Of a DNA stretch of 64,000 bases, positions 34,093 through 44,702 are shown piece by piece. Under the pieces are notes generated by a model, which had not been told where the DNA came from, did no database searches, and saw nothing but the letters and a program-made list of their open reading frames with translations. The first letter of the stretch is position 1; each line of letters begins with the position of its first letter. Made by a program: the position numbers and the translations under genes. Source of the DNA: Aquanectria penicillioides (taxonomy: Eukaryota > Ascomycota > Sordariomycetes > Hypocreales > Nectriaceae); contig PYIU01000001.1 of assembly GCA_003415625.1 (NCBI GenBank), positions 7,566,210 through 7,630,209 of the forward strand, given 5' to 3'.

Positions 34093-37000
34093 TCAAAACT
34101 CATCCTCTGCGTTTACCCTTCCCATGACCTGTTTTCTTCCCTTTTTGGGCCAAAGTTCCACAAGACCCAGGCCATCTTCAATGCTTAGGATTTTGCCTCT
34201 CGTCACTGTCCACTTGATGTCTCTTTTTTTCTCCCAGACCAAGTCTACAGTGTTGACTCCTTCGCCGTAGACCACCAAGTCGGCCAGCTTGCCAATCTCC
34301 ACAGTACCAAGGGCGTTTCCAAGTCCAAGGCTTTGGGCGTTGCCCCGTGTGGCACTTTCTAGAACTTGGTAAGCAGTTGGCCCGCCCATCTTCATCATTT
34401 CCATCTCCGAGTGAAAGAGATGACCGATTGGCTGTTCACCATGAGCGCCTACATTTGTTCTTACACCTCTCTCCCTGAGCTTCCTTGTCGAAATAGTAGT
34501 GTTGAAAAGCTGATAAGATGACTTGGGAGCTTGCTTTACTTCGGTGAGGCTCTCTAAGATCGCATGAGGCACATACTGTCGTAGCTTTAGGTTTCCAGGA
34601 ATGTTTTCCGTCTGATGAATCCAATGCTGTCCAAATATCCCGCCATAATTCATTACTGCTAGTGGTGTGTAAGAACTTCCACTCGCTGCAATGAGACTAA
34701 GAACATCATCATACAGTGAAGGAATCGGAACGGGATGTTCCAAAGTTGTGTATCCATCGATGATATAAGTCAAGTCCCAATCAAGTGACCACCCTCCTTC
34801 CGGAACGACGAGCATCCCTAGCTTTCCGGCCTCGAGAAGCAACCTCTGCCTTGCGGATCTTGGAGTAAGTTGGTAGTTCTTGACGCTAAACGAGCTGTCA
34901 CCGCCCTCTGCTTTTATCCTTTCCAAGGCTGCTTTTGCATCAACCAAGGAATTGATTTCCGTGTACACGTTAGTTTGTGTGGAGCCGTAAAGGACATCCC
35001 CGGTGTGATAAACCCTCGGCCCCAGCATCATTCCCTTCTCGATCCTATTCCTCTCCACCATGCCGGCCACATTCTTACTTGCCGGGTTATGTATAGTCGT
35101 TACTCCATAGGCCAAAAATAAGCTCATTTCCCACGAAGCTATGGGAAAGGCGGATAGAAAGCCTCCCCAGTGGCCATGAAAGTCAATGAATCCGGGTAAG
35201 ACCGCACCTCCACAAACATCAAAGGTGGATGCGTTCTCTGGGAGATCGATGGAAGAACCAGGCCCGGCAGCGGTGAATGCTCCTCGATGAATGACTATTG
35301 TCGCATTGTGAAGCACTTTTGGCAATGTCGGAGACATGCTTATGAGCGATGCATTCACTAGCGCCAGAGGCTTGTCAGATGATTCCTGGATATTTTTGCT
35401 TAGAATACTTGGTGCTGTAATGTTAAGCTCCAAAGAAGTCACAATATTGTGGGCGCAAACTGCGGAGTCTCGAGAGGCCAAGGGTGCGGATCCGCAACTG
35501 CTTGCAACAGCCTCCACCGAGGCAGAGTAGAGAGTCGGACCAAACAACCAGAAAATTCGGTTTCCATCACCACTAAATGCGATGTCATGGCCTCCAACTT
35601 CTGACAATCTGACCAAACCATCCGGAGTATTCTTATCTCCAGGTTTACTCCAGATTCCAAGCATGGTTTTGTCGTTATCATTGCATGATGCCAGCCAAAC
35701 ATGCTGGAAATCACGGAACGCGACGTAAGCACAGCGACTTCCGTCACTGGTAGCAGCCATTTCCACAGACGTTTTTGAAGTCGTTATGACTCGATTTGTT
35801 CCCTTTCCAATGTTGTATGAAAGAACTGAAGTTGGGTTTTGAACGAGGAGCTCAACCCCCTTCTTAGTTGGCGTTAGGGTGAGCTTCGTCTCCTGGCTGC
35901 TGGGTATATCGTCCAGTTTGATAAGTCCCATCACGCTGGCATACCCTTCCAAATACTCCCAGTTTCCAACCCAAATTCCTTCGCCAAACGTTTCTTCAAT
36001 GTCGCCAGTCATATAATCTTTTCCCGTCCTCACAAAGGCAATGATTCCTGATGCCGCGACGGGTGAGACGTACCGGCCCTTCGGCACACCAGCAATTTCG
36101 ATGGTCTCATTCATGCTTCTTTGATCTGCCAAGTAAAGTTTTGTAAATCTCCGATCATCCCAACAAGCCTGCAGAATATAATATGTGTTCTGTATGAACG
36201 AGGGACTGTAGCATCTCGCTGAGCCATCAGGCTTGGGCAATTGCCTGGTCTTGCTGCTCCGCAGGTCCACAAGATAATTGTCGCCAGCTGCTTCTACAAG
36301 AACACTCTGACCAGAAAAGTCACTCCTGAGATTGCGGAGACTTCTGACCCTCACCTCAGTAGCCAACTCAGATGGTGAGATGTCCACCTCATTGAAGCGT
36401 GTATCGCCTAGTTGCAAACTCACATTTGCGATGAACGGAAGTTTCTTCGGTGCGCCAGCTGCAATTCTCTCACCGAATTGGCTGAACTGCAAAGGGATTT
36501 TCCATATAGTCCCTTCCGACCAGATGACTACAGCAGAGCCATCCCCATTGAACCCATAGTTCGGATATGCCCCCATAAAAGCAGGGATCGTGCTGACGTC
36601 GTAAGTCAGTCCATCCCAAACATAATGAATAGTACCCGATCTCATGTCCTTTAGTGCCAAAACACCCTTGTCGTCCATGCGTCTCACGAATGCAAGAGTT
36701 TTCCCATCTAATGACAAGCGAGGCATGTTAGCTCCTCCTGGGCTGGCTGGTTTATTCGGAGCACTTGGCGCTGCAGCAACAAGTTCAGTCGTTTTGCCCG
36801 TCGTAGTATCAAGCGAGAAGACCCCGTTGATTCCTGCATGGACGTCCTTGTTGTAGGAAAACTTCCCGGTTAGATCGTCCTTAACATTTCTACTGAAGAC
36901 GATAGCATTCCCGTTTGGATGATATCTTGCTTGTTCAGATCCAAGCTGGCTCTCTTGATATTGCGAGTTTGACCAGCCTGGAGGTAATTTCCGTGCTAGT

Positions 37001-37791
37001 ACACGCTTTCCACTATGTTGAGGCAGAGATCTCTGGGATTGACGATGAAACGGAATCTCCCAGATCTCCCCTGCACCATTTGGCCGGCCGGATAAAAACC
37101 ATTTTGTTGCGATGATCTTGGGCTCAGTCGGGTGGAAGGCAGGTGACGAATAAAATCGGAACGTAGAGTTGGTTTGCTGAACAGCTGATGATCGCAAACC
37201 GGCTCCAGCCATGGCAGCTCGGTTTGCCATGTCGTCGCAGTTTGTGTAAAGCATAGTCCAGACGTTGTCCACCCCAAAGCCGGCGTCGGATATGAAGACT
37301 ATGTTCGATCCGTCACTTGAGAACTCTGCTTCCTTATCAAATGGGATGCCTTGAAGGAACGGTCGTGCTTGTGCGGTATTGTCAACCAATGGTGTGTCGT
37401 GGTCTGCAATAGACATGCAATACAGGTCGCCGAGCATATCAAAAACAATTTCATCTAATTTCGGATGAACTGCGATGCGTAGCCATGTTCCTTCCGATAC
37501 CGTGTGATTCAGCCACCGAGCATACGGGTAAGATTGTGAAATGTCCCAAGGCTCAACCGCAGGTCGCAGGGGATAGTCCGTGTCTGGATATATGTCATCA
37601 TCCTGATGAATGAGACGAGAAAAATAGATCTCGTTGAAGTCAAGGCGGAGGAGACCCCAAGATTGGAAAATAATGGCGACAGAACCGATAACGGACAAGC
37701 CAAAAAGTATCTTCTGTTTCACTGATTTTGTCTCCCTTGTCCTCCGGCTTGGGAGAACTAGGGGGTCTTCCTTCATGAACCACTTCTTCAT
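34093..37791 (-). CDS. Membrane-anchored beta-propeller plus amidohydrolase fusion
   Basis: One uninterrupted frame of about 1232 residues. A single hydrophobic segment near residues 28-50 (ILFGLSVIGSVAIIFQSWGL) suggests a type II membrane anchor with the rest outside the cytoplasm. Residues of about 70-780 carry repeated TolB/WD40-like blade motifs such as FSSDGSNIVFISD, RLSLDGKTLAFVRRMDDKG and AFSGDGNRIFWLFGP. From about 800 to the end there is a metal-dependent amidohydrolase: GGAVLPGFIDFHGHWGGF (HxH near 875), GVRTNVGAHGEQPIGHLFHS and GTVEIGKLADLVVYGEG. The first ATG in frame is at 37791; three codons further upstream the frame begins with TTG. Propeller-amidohydrolase fusions are mostly known from bacteria. 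The product is probably a hydrolase of cyclic amides or dipeptides, but the substrate is unknown. It is divergent from a second amidohydrolase at 38249. Confidence 0.9.
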   Translation of the reverse strand: MKKWFMKEDPLVLPSRRTRETKSVKQKILFGLSVIGSVAIIFQSWGLLRLDFNEIYFSRLIHQDDDIYPDTDYPLRPAVEPWDISQSYPYARWLNHTVSEGTWLRIAVHPKLDEIVFDMLGDLYCMSIADHDTPLVDNTAQARPFLQGIPFDKEAEFSSDGSNIVFISDAGFGVDNVWTMLYTNCDDMANRAAMAGAGLRSSAVQQTNSTFRFYSSPAFHPTEPKIIATKWFLSGRPNGAGEIWEIPFHRQSQRSLPQHSGKRVLARKLPPGWSNSQYQESQLGSEQARYHPNGNAIVFSRNVKDDLTGKFSYNKDVHAGINGVFSLDTTTGKTTELVAAAPSAPNKPASPGGANMPRLSLDGKTLAFVRRMDDKGVLALKDMRSGTIHYVWDGLTYDVSTIPAFMGAYPNYGFNGDGSAVVIWSEGTIWKIPLQFSQFGERIAAGAPKKLPFIANVSLQLGDTRFNEVDISPSELATEVRVRSLRNLRSDFSGQSVLVEAAGDNYLVDLRSSKTRQLPKPDGSARCYSPSFIQNTYYILQACWDDRRFTKLYLADQRSMNETIEIAGVPKGRYVSPVAASGIIAFVRTGKDYMTGDIEETFGEGIWVGNWEYLEGYASVMGLIKLDDIPSSQETKLTLTPTKKGVELLVQNPTSVLSYNIGKGTNRVITTSKTSVEMAATSDGSRCAYVAFRDFQHVWLASCNDNDKTMLGIWSKPGDKNTPDGLVRLSEVGGHDIAFSGDGNRIFWLFGPTLYSASVEAVASSCGSAPLASRDSAVCAHNIVTSLELNITAPSILSKNIQESSDKPLALVNASLISMSPTLPKVLHNATIVIHRGAFTAAGPGSSIDLPENASTFDVCGGAVLPGFIDFHGHWGGFLSAFPIASWEMSLFLAYGVTTIHNPASKNVAGMVERNRIEKGMMLGPRVYHTGDVLYGSTQTNVYTEINSLVDAKAALERIKAEGGDSSFSVKNYQLTPRSARQRLLLEAGKLGMLVVPEGGWSLDWDLTYIIDGYTTLEHPVPIPSLYDDVLSLIAASGSSYTPLAVMNYGGIFGQHWIHQTENIPGNLKLRQYVPHAILESLTEVKQAPKSSYQLFNTTISTRKLRERGVRTNVGAHGEQPIGHLFHSEMEMMKMGGPTAYQVLESATRGNAQSLGLGNALGTVEIGKLADLVVYGEGVNTVDLVWEKKRDIKWTVTRGKILSIEDGLGLVELWPKKGRKQVMGRVNAEDEF

Positions 37792-38248
37792 CTCGCCCAA
37801 GGGCTTTTAATCCACGCGCATGCCACCTAAACAGCTATGGCGAATAATTTTCCACCTTTTAATGCACTGATGAGACATCAAGAACTCAGGGGATTGGCGA
37901 GCCTGAGTTATCAGCCCGTCGCGGCACGCCGGGATTTAGACGGCCATAGATCTAGACTCCGCACTAGGCCAACCGGGCTTCAACAGACCGGCGTTCTAAG
38001 GCCGACTTGATAACGATGTCTTTGATCGCCGGCGATAAGTGAACCTCAAAGCAGCATAGTTGCAACATCGACTCATGTTCCAGGGACATGATTGCCGGCA
38101 ATGCCACCGACTTCCGTTACTGGGATTATCCGACCGAGGCCGCTTGAAAGTGGAGGATTTCACCTATTCCCACTCAGAGTCAATAAGAGAACAGAACTAT
38201 CTTCGTGATCCTCTTCAGATTTATACGGCCAAACTCAACTTATTTCTG
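37792..38248. promoter_or_regulatory. Shared divergent promoter of two amidohydrolase genes
   Basis: 457 bases separate the two start codons. The plus-strand frame is open upstream to 38060 without a good ATG start before 38249 (internal ATGs at 38075 and further could extend it), so the plus-strand start could be earlier. No clear TATA box was seen. Confidence 0.45.
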
Positions 38249-39817
38249 ATGAAGCAGTCCGCCATGGTCATATCTACCCCCGCATTTGAAACATCACCGC
38301 CTATCGACATGGCCAGCTTCGAGTTTATCCACCGCGACGAGACGTCTGCAAGTCTTGAAGGACTTTCAATTGGCCCCTCAAGCGCTTCGTCTCCACCATT
38401 TTCGCCGAATTGTCGTCCTTCCATTGATTCCTTATCCGATCTCAAGGCGGCAATCTACCCTCCCAATCCACGCTATGATGTGTCCGAAAAGCCGTGGTTG
38501 CCGGGGCCTCAAAAGCCTTACATGCTGTTCAATTGCAAGCTCGTTGATCCAAGAGCAGGCAAAGTTATTCCAAATGTAACGCTTCACTTGGTTGCAGGCA
38601 AGATTGCTCGAGTAGCTCCCACAACGGCTCAGGATATCGCCGGAGACTTTTACTGCGGTGGGCAGAGAGTGCATAAGATTGATGCCGCTGAATATTTCGT
38701 GTGCCCGGGCCTCATTGACTGTCATGTCCATCTTATGGCAGTTCACGGTAGTTCTACTCTGCACGGAGCCTTCACGTTTCCCCATGAAACAGCCATTTTT
38801 CGGAGTGCTGGCACACTGAGGGGCATTCTCTCCAACGGATTCACGTCCGTCAGAGATACCGGCGGTGCCACTATTGCCCACGCCACGGCTACAGAAGAGT
38901 TCCTCATCCCTGGACCGAGAGTATTCCAGGGTGGCAGGATGCTATCCCAGACTGGAGGACATGGTGATGACACGGAGGTATGGAGCGAGGGGCACTGTTG
39001 CTTGAGCAATGGAATTGCCAACTCAGCCCTAGGACGCGTCTGTGATGGTGTTCCTGATTGTCTCCGTGCGGCGCGTGATAACATGCGGAAAGGAGCCAAG
39101 CACTTGAAAGTGTGTACCTCCGGTGGCATCGCATCCGCTACGGATACACTTGAGTCTCTTCAGTTCACTGTCGAAGAACTTCAGGCTATCACTACAGTGA
39201 ACAAGAATATGGGAGGCACATTAGTTACCGCACATTGTTACACGGCCGAAGGTGTAAGACACGCTATCGCCGGCGGTGTTCGGGGCATCGAGCACGGCAA
39301 CATGATTGATCCAGAAACGGCCCAGCTCATGGCGGAAAATAACATGTTTATGACACCTACTTTGGCGCTGCACACATTTGTCACCATGCCTCCCTACGAT
39401 AAATTTGAGACCCCGGACGGTCTTCGGAAGAACGCCATTGTCGGAGACGCCGGCATTCGAGCTATCAGATACGCCGAAGAGGCCGGTGTCACTGTATGTT
39501 TTGGTACAGACACGACCGGCCCCACACTCGTCATGCAGACATATGAGTTTGTTGTCAGAAGCAAGTTACTCCCTGATCCGGTTGTCTTGAGGCAAGCAAC
39601 AATAAATGGTGCAAAGCAAGTGGGAATGGAGGGCAAGCTCGGTGAACTTGTGGAGGGTGCCTTCGCCGACGTTCTCTTCTTGCGAGAGAATCCTTTAGAG
39701 AACGTGGCCAGCCTCGATCTTATTGAGGAAAATTTAGCCCTCGTCATTAAAGATGGAAGGATTGTAAAAAGTCGCATCTCGGACCTAAGGCCGGAGAGAG
39801 ACTGCGAGTGGAACTAG
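38249..39817 (+). CDS. Amidohydrolase of the imidazolonepropionase/ochratoxinase-like group
   Basis: Predicted 522-residue metal-dependent hydrolase (amidohydrolase_1 superfamily) acting on amide bonds. The frame is a single exon. Metal and active-site motifs in order: CPGLIDCHVHLM (HxH near residue 157), SQTGGHGD, KVCTSGGIASATD (bridging Lys region), TAHCYTAEGVRHAI, IEHGNMID (His near 348) and CFGTDTTGP (Asp near 420). The C terminus LVEGAFADVLFLRENPLENV is the typical closing beta-sandwich. The motif pattern also fits fungal amidases of the ochratoxinase kind; that substrate is not implied. No signal peptide is evident at the chosen ATG, picked because upstream residues look non-conserved. 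Divergent from a propeller-amidohydrolase gene. Confidence 0.9.
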   Translation: MKQSAMVISTPAFETSPPIDMASFEFIHRDETSASLEGLSIGPSSASSPPFSPNCRPSIDSLSDLKAAIYPPNPRYDVSEKPWLPGPQKPYMLFNCKLVDPRAGKVIPNVTLHLVAGKIARVAPTTAQDIAGDFYCGGQRVHKIDAAEYFVCPGLIDCHVHLMAVHGSSTLHGAFTFPHETAIFRSAGTLRGILSNGFTSVRDTGGATIAHATATEEFLIPGPRVFQGGRMLSQTGGHGDDTEVWSEGHCCLSNGIANSALGRVCDGVPDCLRAARDNMRKGAKHLKVCTSGGIASATDTLESLQFTVEELQAITTVNKNMGGTLVTAHCYTAEGVRHAIAGGVRGIEHGNMIDPETAQLMAENNMFMTPTLALHTFVTMPPYDKFETPDGLRKNAIVGDAGIRAIRYAEEAGVTVCFGTDTTGPTLVMQTYEFVVRSKLLPDPVVLRQATINGAKQVGMEGKLGELVEGAFADVLFLRENPLENVASLDLIEENLALVIKDGRIVKSRISDLRPERDCEWN

Positions 39818-40276
39818 AGAGTGAGCCAACACATTAAATGGCCGACCGGTCAAGGAAGCGAATAAAATTACCCAAATAACTTTTATATGCTGCCTCTTAT
39901 AGTTTGTTAATCTACAGAAATCTTCATTTATATCCATGACTAGACACAGAATGAAATGAAAGTACGAACGCTAGTAGTAAAGATATATCTGGCATTTTAG
40001 TAGAGAAGCGTATTGCACAAACAAGAGCACCATCCTATGACATAATAAATTAAATGATGGACACTCAGTTAGACGAAATCAGAAGAATGTTGCTTTCATT
40101 CGTTCATATTCAGCATTGACCACATTACACATAGGAACCAGTATCTTTTTCTACGGTTACGTGGACCTCTCCGATTGTATAGTGATCTCATTTCAATAGT
40201 TTTTTATCCTCCGTATGACATTCCATACTCTATTCTATTCGTATCTACTGTGTTTAGAGATTGGTCAAGTTTGGCT
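39818..40276. other. Convergent intergenic spacer
   Basis: AT-rich 3' flanks of two convergent genes. Nothing else seen. Confidence 0.5.
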
Positions 40277-42023
40277 CTAATCCTCTTGTGGGGACACGGA
40301 ATTCTCAGCCTCAACACGTATACTGCCGATGGGTGGGAAGTGAGAAAACATTAATAACAAAACCGCAACCATGGCAACAGCCTAGAGAAATGTTTCTGTT
40401 AGTATATCATCATTATCAATCCGTCATATCACGAAATTAACTTCATCAGGAACATAATTGATGAAGACGCACGTACCGCATTACAATAAAAAGTTAAATA
40501 TGGCTTCCCAGCATCGGAGAATGCTGAAAACACGGCACCGAATAGTCCCAGGGTGCTGAGCATCGCCACGTTCTCAACCAGTGTCATCGCTTGAAGAGCA
40601 TCTGCCCTTTGCTCCGGTGGGCACATTTCAGTGATGACGCCTTTCCCTGCGGGCGCTGAGCCACTAGCCAACGGGAGCAGAAATCCAGCCATATAGATAT
40701 GCCAGCTTTTCGTTGCAAACGCGGTGTAAGCTGTGACTAGACCATCTGCCACCAGAGACCAACGGAGGAAAGTCAGGTCAAAGGCACGGCTGTCTACATC
40801 GTCGACTGGTTGAGGAGGTGGCGTAGGCTCTTGCTCTGACAGCAAACCGGGAACGGGATCAAAGTCTGCCGGCTCTGTTGGCAAGGTGATTGTCTGGTCT
40901 TGGCCGCCAGCTGATGAAGCACAGATTTGTCCTGTTCTGGAACAACTCTTTCTTCCCCAGTCGATAATTTTGGGGAAAACGAATATCAAGAAAATCCCCC
41001 GAATGAGCGAGTTGGTGCTCATAAGATAGCCATTCTCTGTAGGATGAAAATTAAAGGCAGCGGTCGCGTACATTTGGATCAAGATGGGTGCGTATCCAGT
41101 CGCAAGAACGCCCATGAAGATACCAAGTGCAAGGAAAATGACACCATAATGCTTGATCGGTTTTCCACTTTCTGTGAAGAATCTCTGCGGAGTCAAGACT
41201 CTCAAGGGGCCAACGATGGCAGCCAGGCCGGTGGCTTTCGGCTCGTTTTTGTTGGATATTGACACGGGCGAAATGTATGGCATGACACTGCCAGCGTACA
41301 GGCAACTTGTTGCAAACAAGAAAAAGGCCACTTCAAATGGCCTAACAATACCAAAGGCGTCGCCGACAATGCCTCCGAACAGATATCCAATTGCCGTACC
41401 GAGCATCACACTGCCTTGCAATTGGCCAAACACGGCAGTCCTCTGCGCCGGTGGAACGACCTCGCCAACCGCAGTGTTCAAGACCAAAAGGTATCCAGAG
41501 GGCCCACCAAGAATTCCTATCAGCTGTGTTGATTGTGTAATTATAATTCCTGTCCTTGCTCCTAGCGTAACAGCTAAGACTTGGGTCGCGACTCGGAGGC
41601 AAGGAAAGAAAGTTTGCAACACGAGAGCAGCTTTGGGTCCCCATGACTTGATCTGCCAACCTGCGACGAAAAGATTTATGACGCCGCAAAATGTCGTAGA
41701 TATGCCCAGAAGAGAGACTTGTGCTGCGGTTCCCGCATCCACTTCTGTTCGGGAGCACCGATCACCAGGGCCAGTCCTGGACGAGTGGTGGTTGTAAAAG
41801 TCCTCACATTCCATGAGGCGGAATGCGTACAGGATTCTTTCCGAACCGTTAGTTTGAATTAACTCGCTTTAATATGGTACCATACTTACGGAACTTGAGT
41901 GAAGCTGAGTGCAATGGATATTATGAATCCAGCCACAAGAATGCGCGCCGCTGGCGTGAAGATGCCATTAGTACGACCGCACCCTTTGCCTCCTAACAGA
42001 GGAGTGGTTTCTTCGACGGTCAT
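40277..42023 (-). CDS. MFS transporter, probable drug/metabolite exporter
   Basis: Predicted 532-residue 12-helix transporter of the TetA/HIAT1-like MFS branch found in many fungi. Exons 42023-41890, 41836-40477 and 40381-40277 join in frame. The N terminus MTVEETTPLLGG precedes helix 1 (ILVAGFIISIALSFTQVPIL) and has the TPLLG motif common in these exporters. FVAGWQIKSWGPKAALVLQT matches loop 2-3 motif A in degenerate form. PPAQRTAVFGQLQGSVMLGT and MCPPEQRADALQAMTLVENV are the helix 4-5 and 10-11 regions. A long hydrophilic loop (QDQTITLPTEPADFDPVPGL) divides the halves. Substrate is unknown. It is convergent with the amidohydrolase at 38249. Confidence 0.9.
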
Positions 42024-42696
42024 GTTTCCTTTGCAGTCGCAATACTCTTTTGTGAGTTACTTATTCGAAGTTCTGGCTGAATATCTCTGCCAAGAAGACT
42101 GCCCGCAAGGCCAGGAATGTTGCAATCGCTATTTAGAACTCTAGTCTCAATCCCGAAGGAATCCCTCCGTTGCGCCATTGGCCTTGTCATTTAGCCCCGT
42201 GCTCTTATCGTGACATTGCGTGTTCTAGCGCGAGGGGAATTGGCCGCAAGCTAGGTGGCCGGCATTCAAAGTTGGCCCCATCGGCGACTTATTGTGACGC
42301 CATGAGATCTCTTATCTGGGCTTTTGTTTACCGATGCCACACTTGCCACGTTATCTAATCTAGAGCAGCTGATGGAGTCGTAGGGGCCCTTTCCCCGCTT
42401 GAAGATTCAACGCCTTGATTGGCTACGTTTCGAGTGTTCGAGCTCTTGACACCCCGAACCAAATGCAAGGATAAGCCAATCCCCCAAATCTAGCTTATCT
42501 CTCAAGTATGCTCAACGCTGTATCCTACATAAGAGTCAGTCGACTACATATAGGATTGGGTATCTGAAAACAGGAATAGAAAGTCATTAGGGTCTATAGG
42601 CTTCATTTTTAGGACCTAGCCGCGTCTAATTCTTTGTTGCACACACCAATCAATTTCGATTCGGTCGCGGCCTCGGGTTGCATTATTAACGTCGTC
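42024..42696. other. Divergent intergenic region
   Basis: Promoter region between the MFS exporter and the Dal5-type permease. No gene seen. Confidence 0.45.
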
Positions 42697-44702
42697 ATGT
42701 CGGAACCGAAGAAGCAATCAGTCTTGCATAAGCTCAAGGGTAAGAAGGCCCTCGAGGAGTCAATGAAGTCATTTGCTGCCGAATAGTTTTATCCTGCTGC
42801 TAATATCCTTCGTGTGGTCTAACTAACTATCTTTACAGTTCTGATCCTCGGAGATGAGGCCAAATCTGCGGAGGAAGCATGGATGGTCCAAAAGCTAGGT
42901 ATACATAATACCATCCTGCAATTCGATTGAATAGGCCTTGAGCATGGAATCGCCCACTAATCCGCCATCTGTTTAGATTTCTTCATTTTGGTATGCTTTG
43001 GATAAACGGCGAGCATATAATTGACTCAAAACAACTAACATGAGAGCAAGACGTACTGCTGCTTGAGCTTCTTTTTCAACTATCTCGGTATGAACCCAGC
43101 ATTTCTATCCTCCATAATCTTCCGCTGACACTTTATAAGATCGTCAGGCTTTTGCCAATGCATACGTACAGCACCCGAGAAAAGGCTTAACTTCGAGCCA
43201 CTAGCCAAGGGTCGATAACTAATGTTTCGTTTCATAGGTCGCTGGCCTTCAGGAGGCATTGAATCTTACTGGAAGCAACTACAATGTTCTTCTTTCCATG
43301 ACTACTGCTGGGTGAGTGGTCTCACGTCTTTCACGTCGGTTTTCACGAATAAAGGCGCTAACCTCTAGGGTATAGTTACACTATTGGACAGATCCCCCAT
43401 GGTATCATCATCCAAAAGATTGCTCCCCGTGTCTGGTTTCCCTCTATGGTGATTATTTGGGCTGGTCTTACTATGTGCTCTGCTGCGTGCAAGACGTATG
43501 CTCAGCTATGTGTCGTTCGATTCCTCATGGGTATCATTGAGGCTAGCACTTACTGCGGAACGGTGTATGTCATTGGCAGCTGGTACAAGCCCCGTGAGAT
43601 TGCCAAGCGAACTGCCATCTTTACCGCGTCTGGTCAAGCTGGCGGTATGTTTGCAGGTGTCATGATGACCGCAATCTACAAGGGCATGAATGGCAGAAGC
43701 GGTTTGGCCGGATGGCAGTGGGTGTTTCTAATCGATGGAATCATCACCATGCCCATTGCCATCATGGGATACATGTATTTCCCAGACTTGCCTGAGAACA
43801 CCAAAGCGCCTTATTTGAGTGAAAGGGAGAGGGTCTTGGCTCTGGAGAGACTGCCCCCGAAGAGAGAGGATGGCCACAACATCAACCCGTGGAGTTTGGC
43901 CAAGCGTACATTCGGAAGCCCGGCTTTGTAAGTTTCTACTCTCCTGCATGGAATTATCGTAGGGCTAACTAAATCTAGTTACATTCTTTCGTTTTTCTCC
44001 ATGATTTGTGGCGCGCTGGAAGCATTTTGCGTACAGGGCCTCTTCCTCCTCTGGATGAAGTATCAGTCCAAGCGCGGTTTCTTTGCTCAGACACAGGTCA
44101 CCACGTATCCGCTTGGTATCCAGGCTGTTGGTATCGTTTCTAACCTGATGGCTGCAATCTACATTGATACTTCTGGTCGCCGTGTACCCATGGGTGTACT
44201 AGCCTGTGCGTTACAGACCATCAGCGCCGTTATCCTCATCATACCAGGCGTGCCATTTGCGGCGACGTTCTTCGCGTACTACTGCGCAGGTACCAGTTAC
44301 ATTGTCAACCCGCTTCTATTTGGTTGGGCCAACATCATCCTCCAGAGAGGTGGAGATGATGCCCTGAGAAGTGTCGTGTTGACAAGCATGAATAGCGCCA
44401 GCCAAATCCTGTATGTGTGGTGGGGCATCGTTCTATATCCTGCAAGCGACGCCCCGTACTGGAGAAATGGCTGCATCGGCATGTTCATCATCATTGGTAT
44501 TCTCGCAGCCATGTTATGGGTCGTGCATTGGTTGGATGCTCACACGGCCAGGAAGTATCCAGATATGCCGATCCAGGATGCCGTCATGGAGAAGGAGGAG
44601 GAATTGGGTGGTGTCGAGACAGGGAGGCCAAGCATCTCGAAGAATGGGACCGACTCTGGAAAGGACGGAATGACTGCAGGTCTGGTTCCATTGGTCGGTT
44701 GA
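42697..44702 (+). CDS. Dal5/Tna1-type MFS permease with eight exons
   Basis: Predicted 509-residue plasma membrane symporter of the ACS family. Exons: 42697-42739, 42839-42898, 42977-42990, 43051-43087, 43140-43165, 43238-43311, 43376-43927 and 43979-44702. One exon is only 14 bases and the first six total 254 bases; the phases are all compatible. Blocks seen: DEAKSAEEAWMVQKLDFFIL, TYCCLSFFFNYLDRQAFANA, VAGLQEALNLTGSNYNVLLS, VRFLMGIIEASTYCGTVYVI, GSWYKPREIAKRTAIFTASG, MYFPDLPENTKAPYLSERER and LLFGWANIILQRGGDDALRS. It is the third intact Dal5-type gene in 18 kb. Substrate unknown (nicotinate, allantoate, amides and vitamins are typical). Confidence 0.9.
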
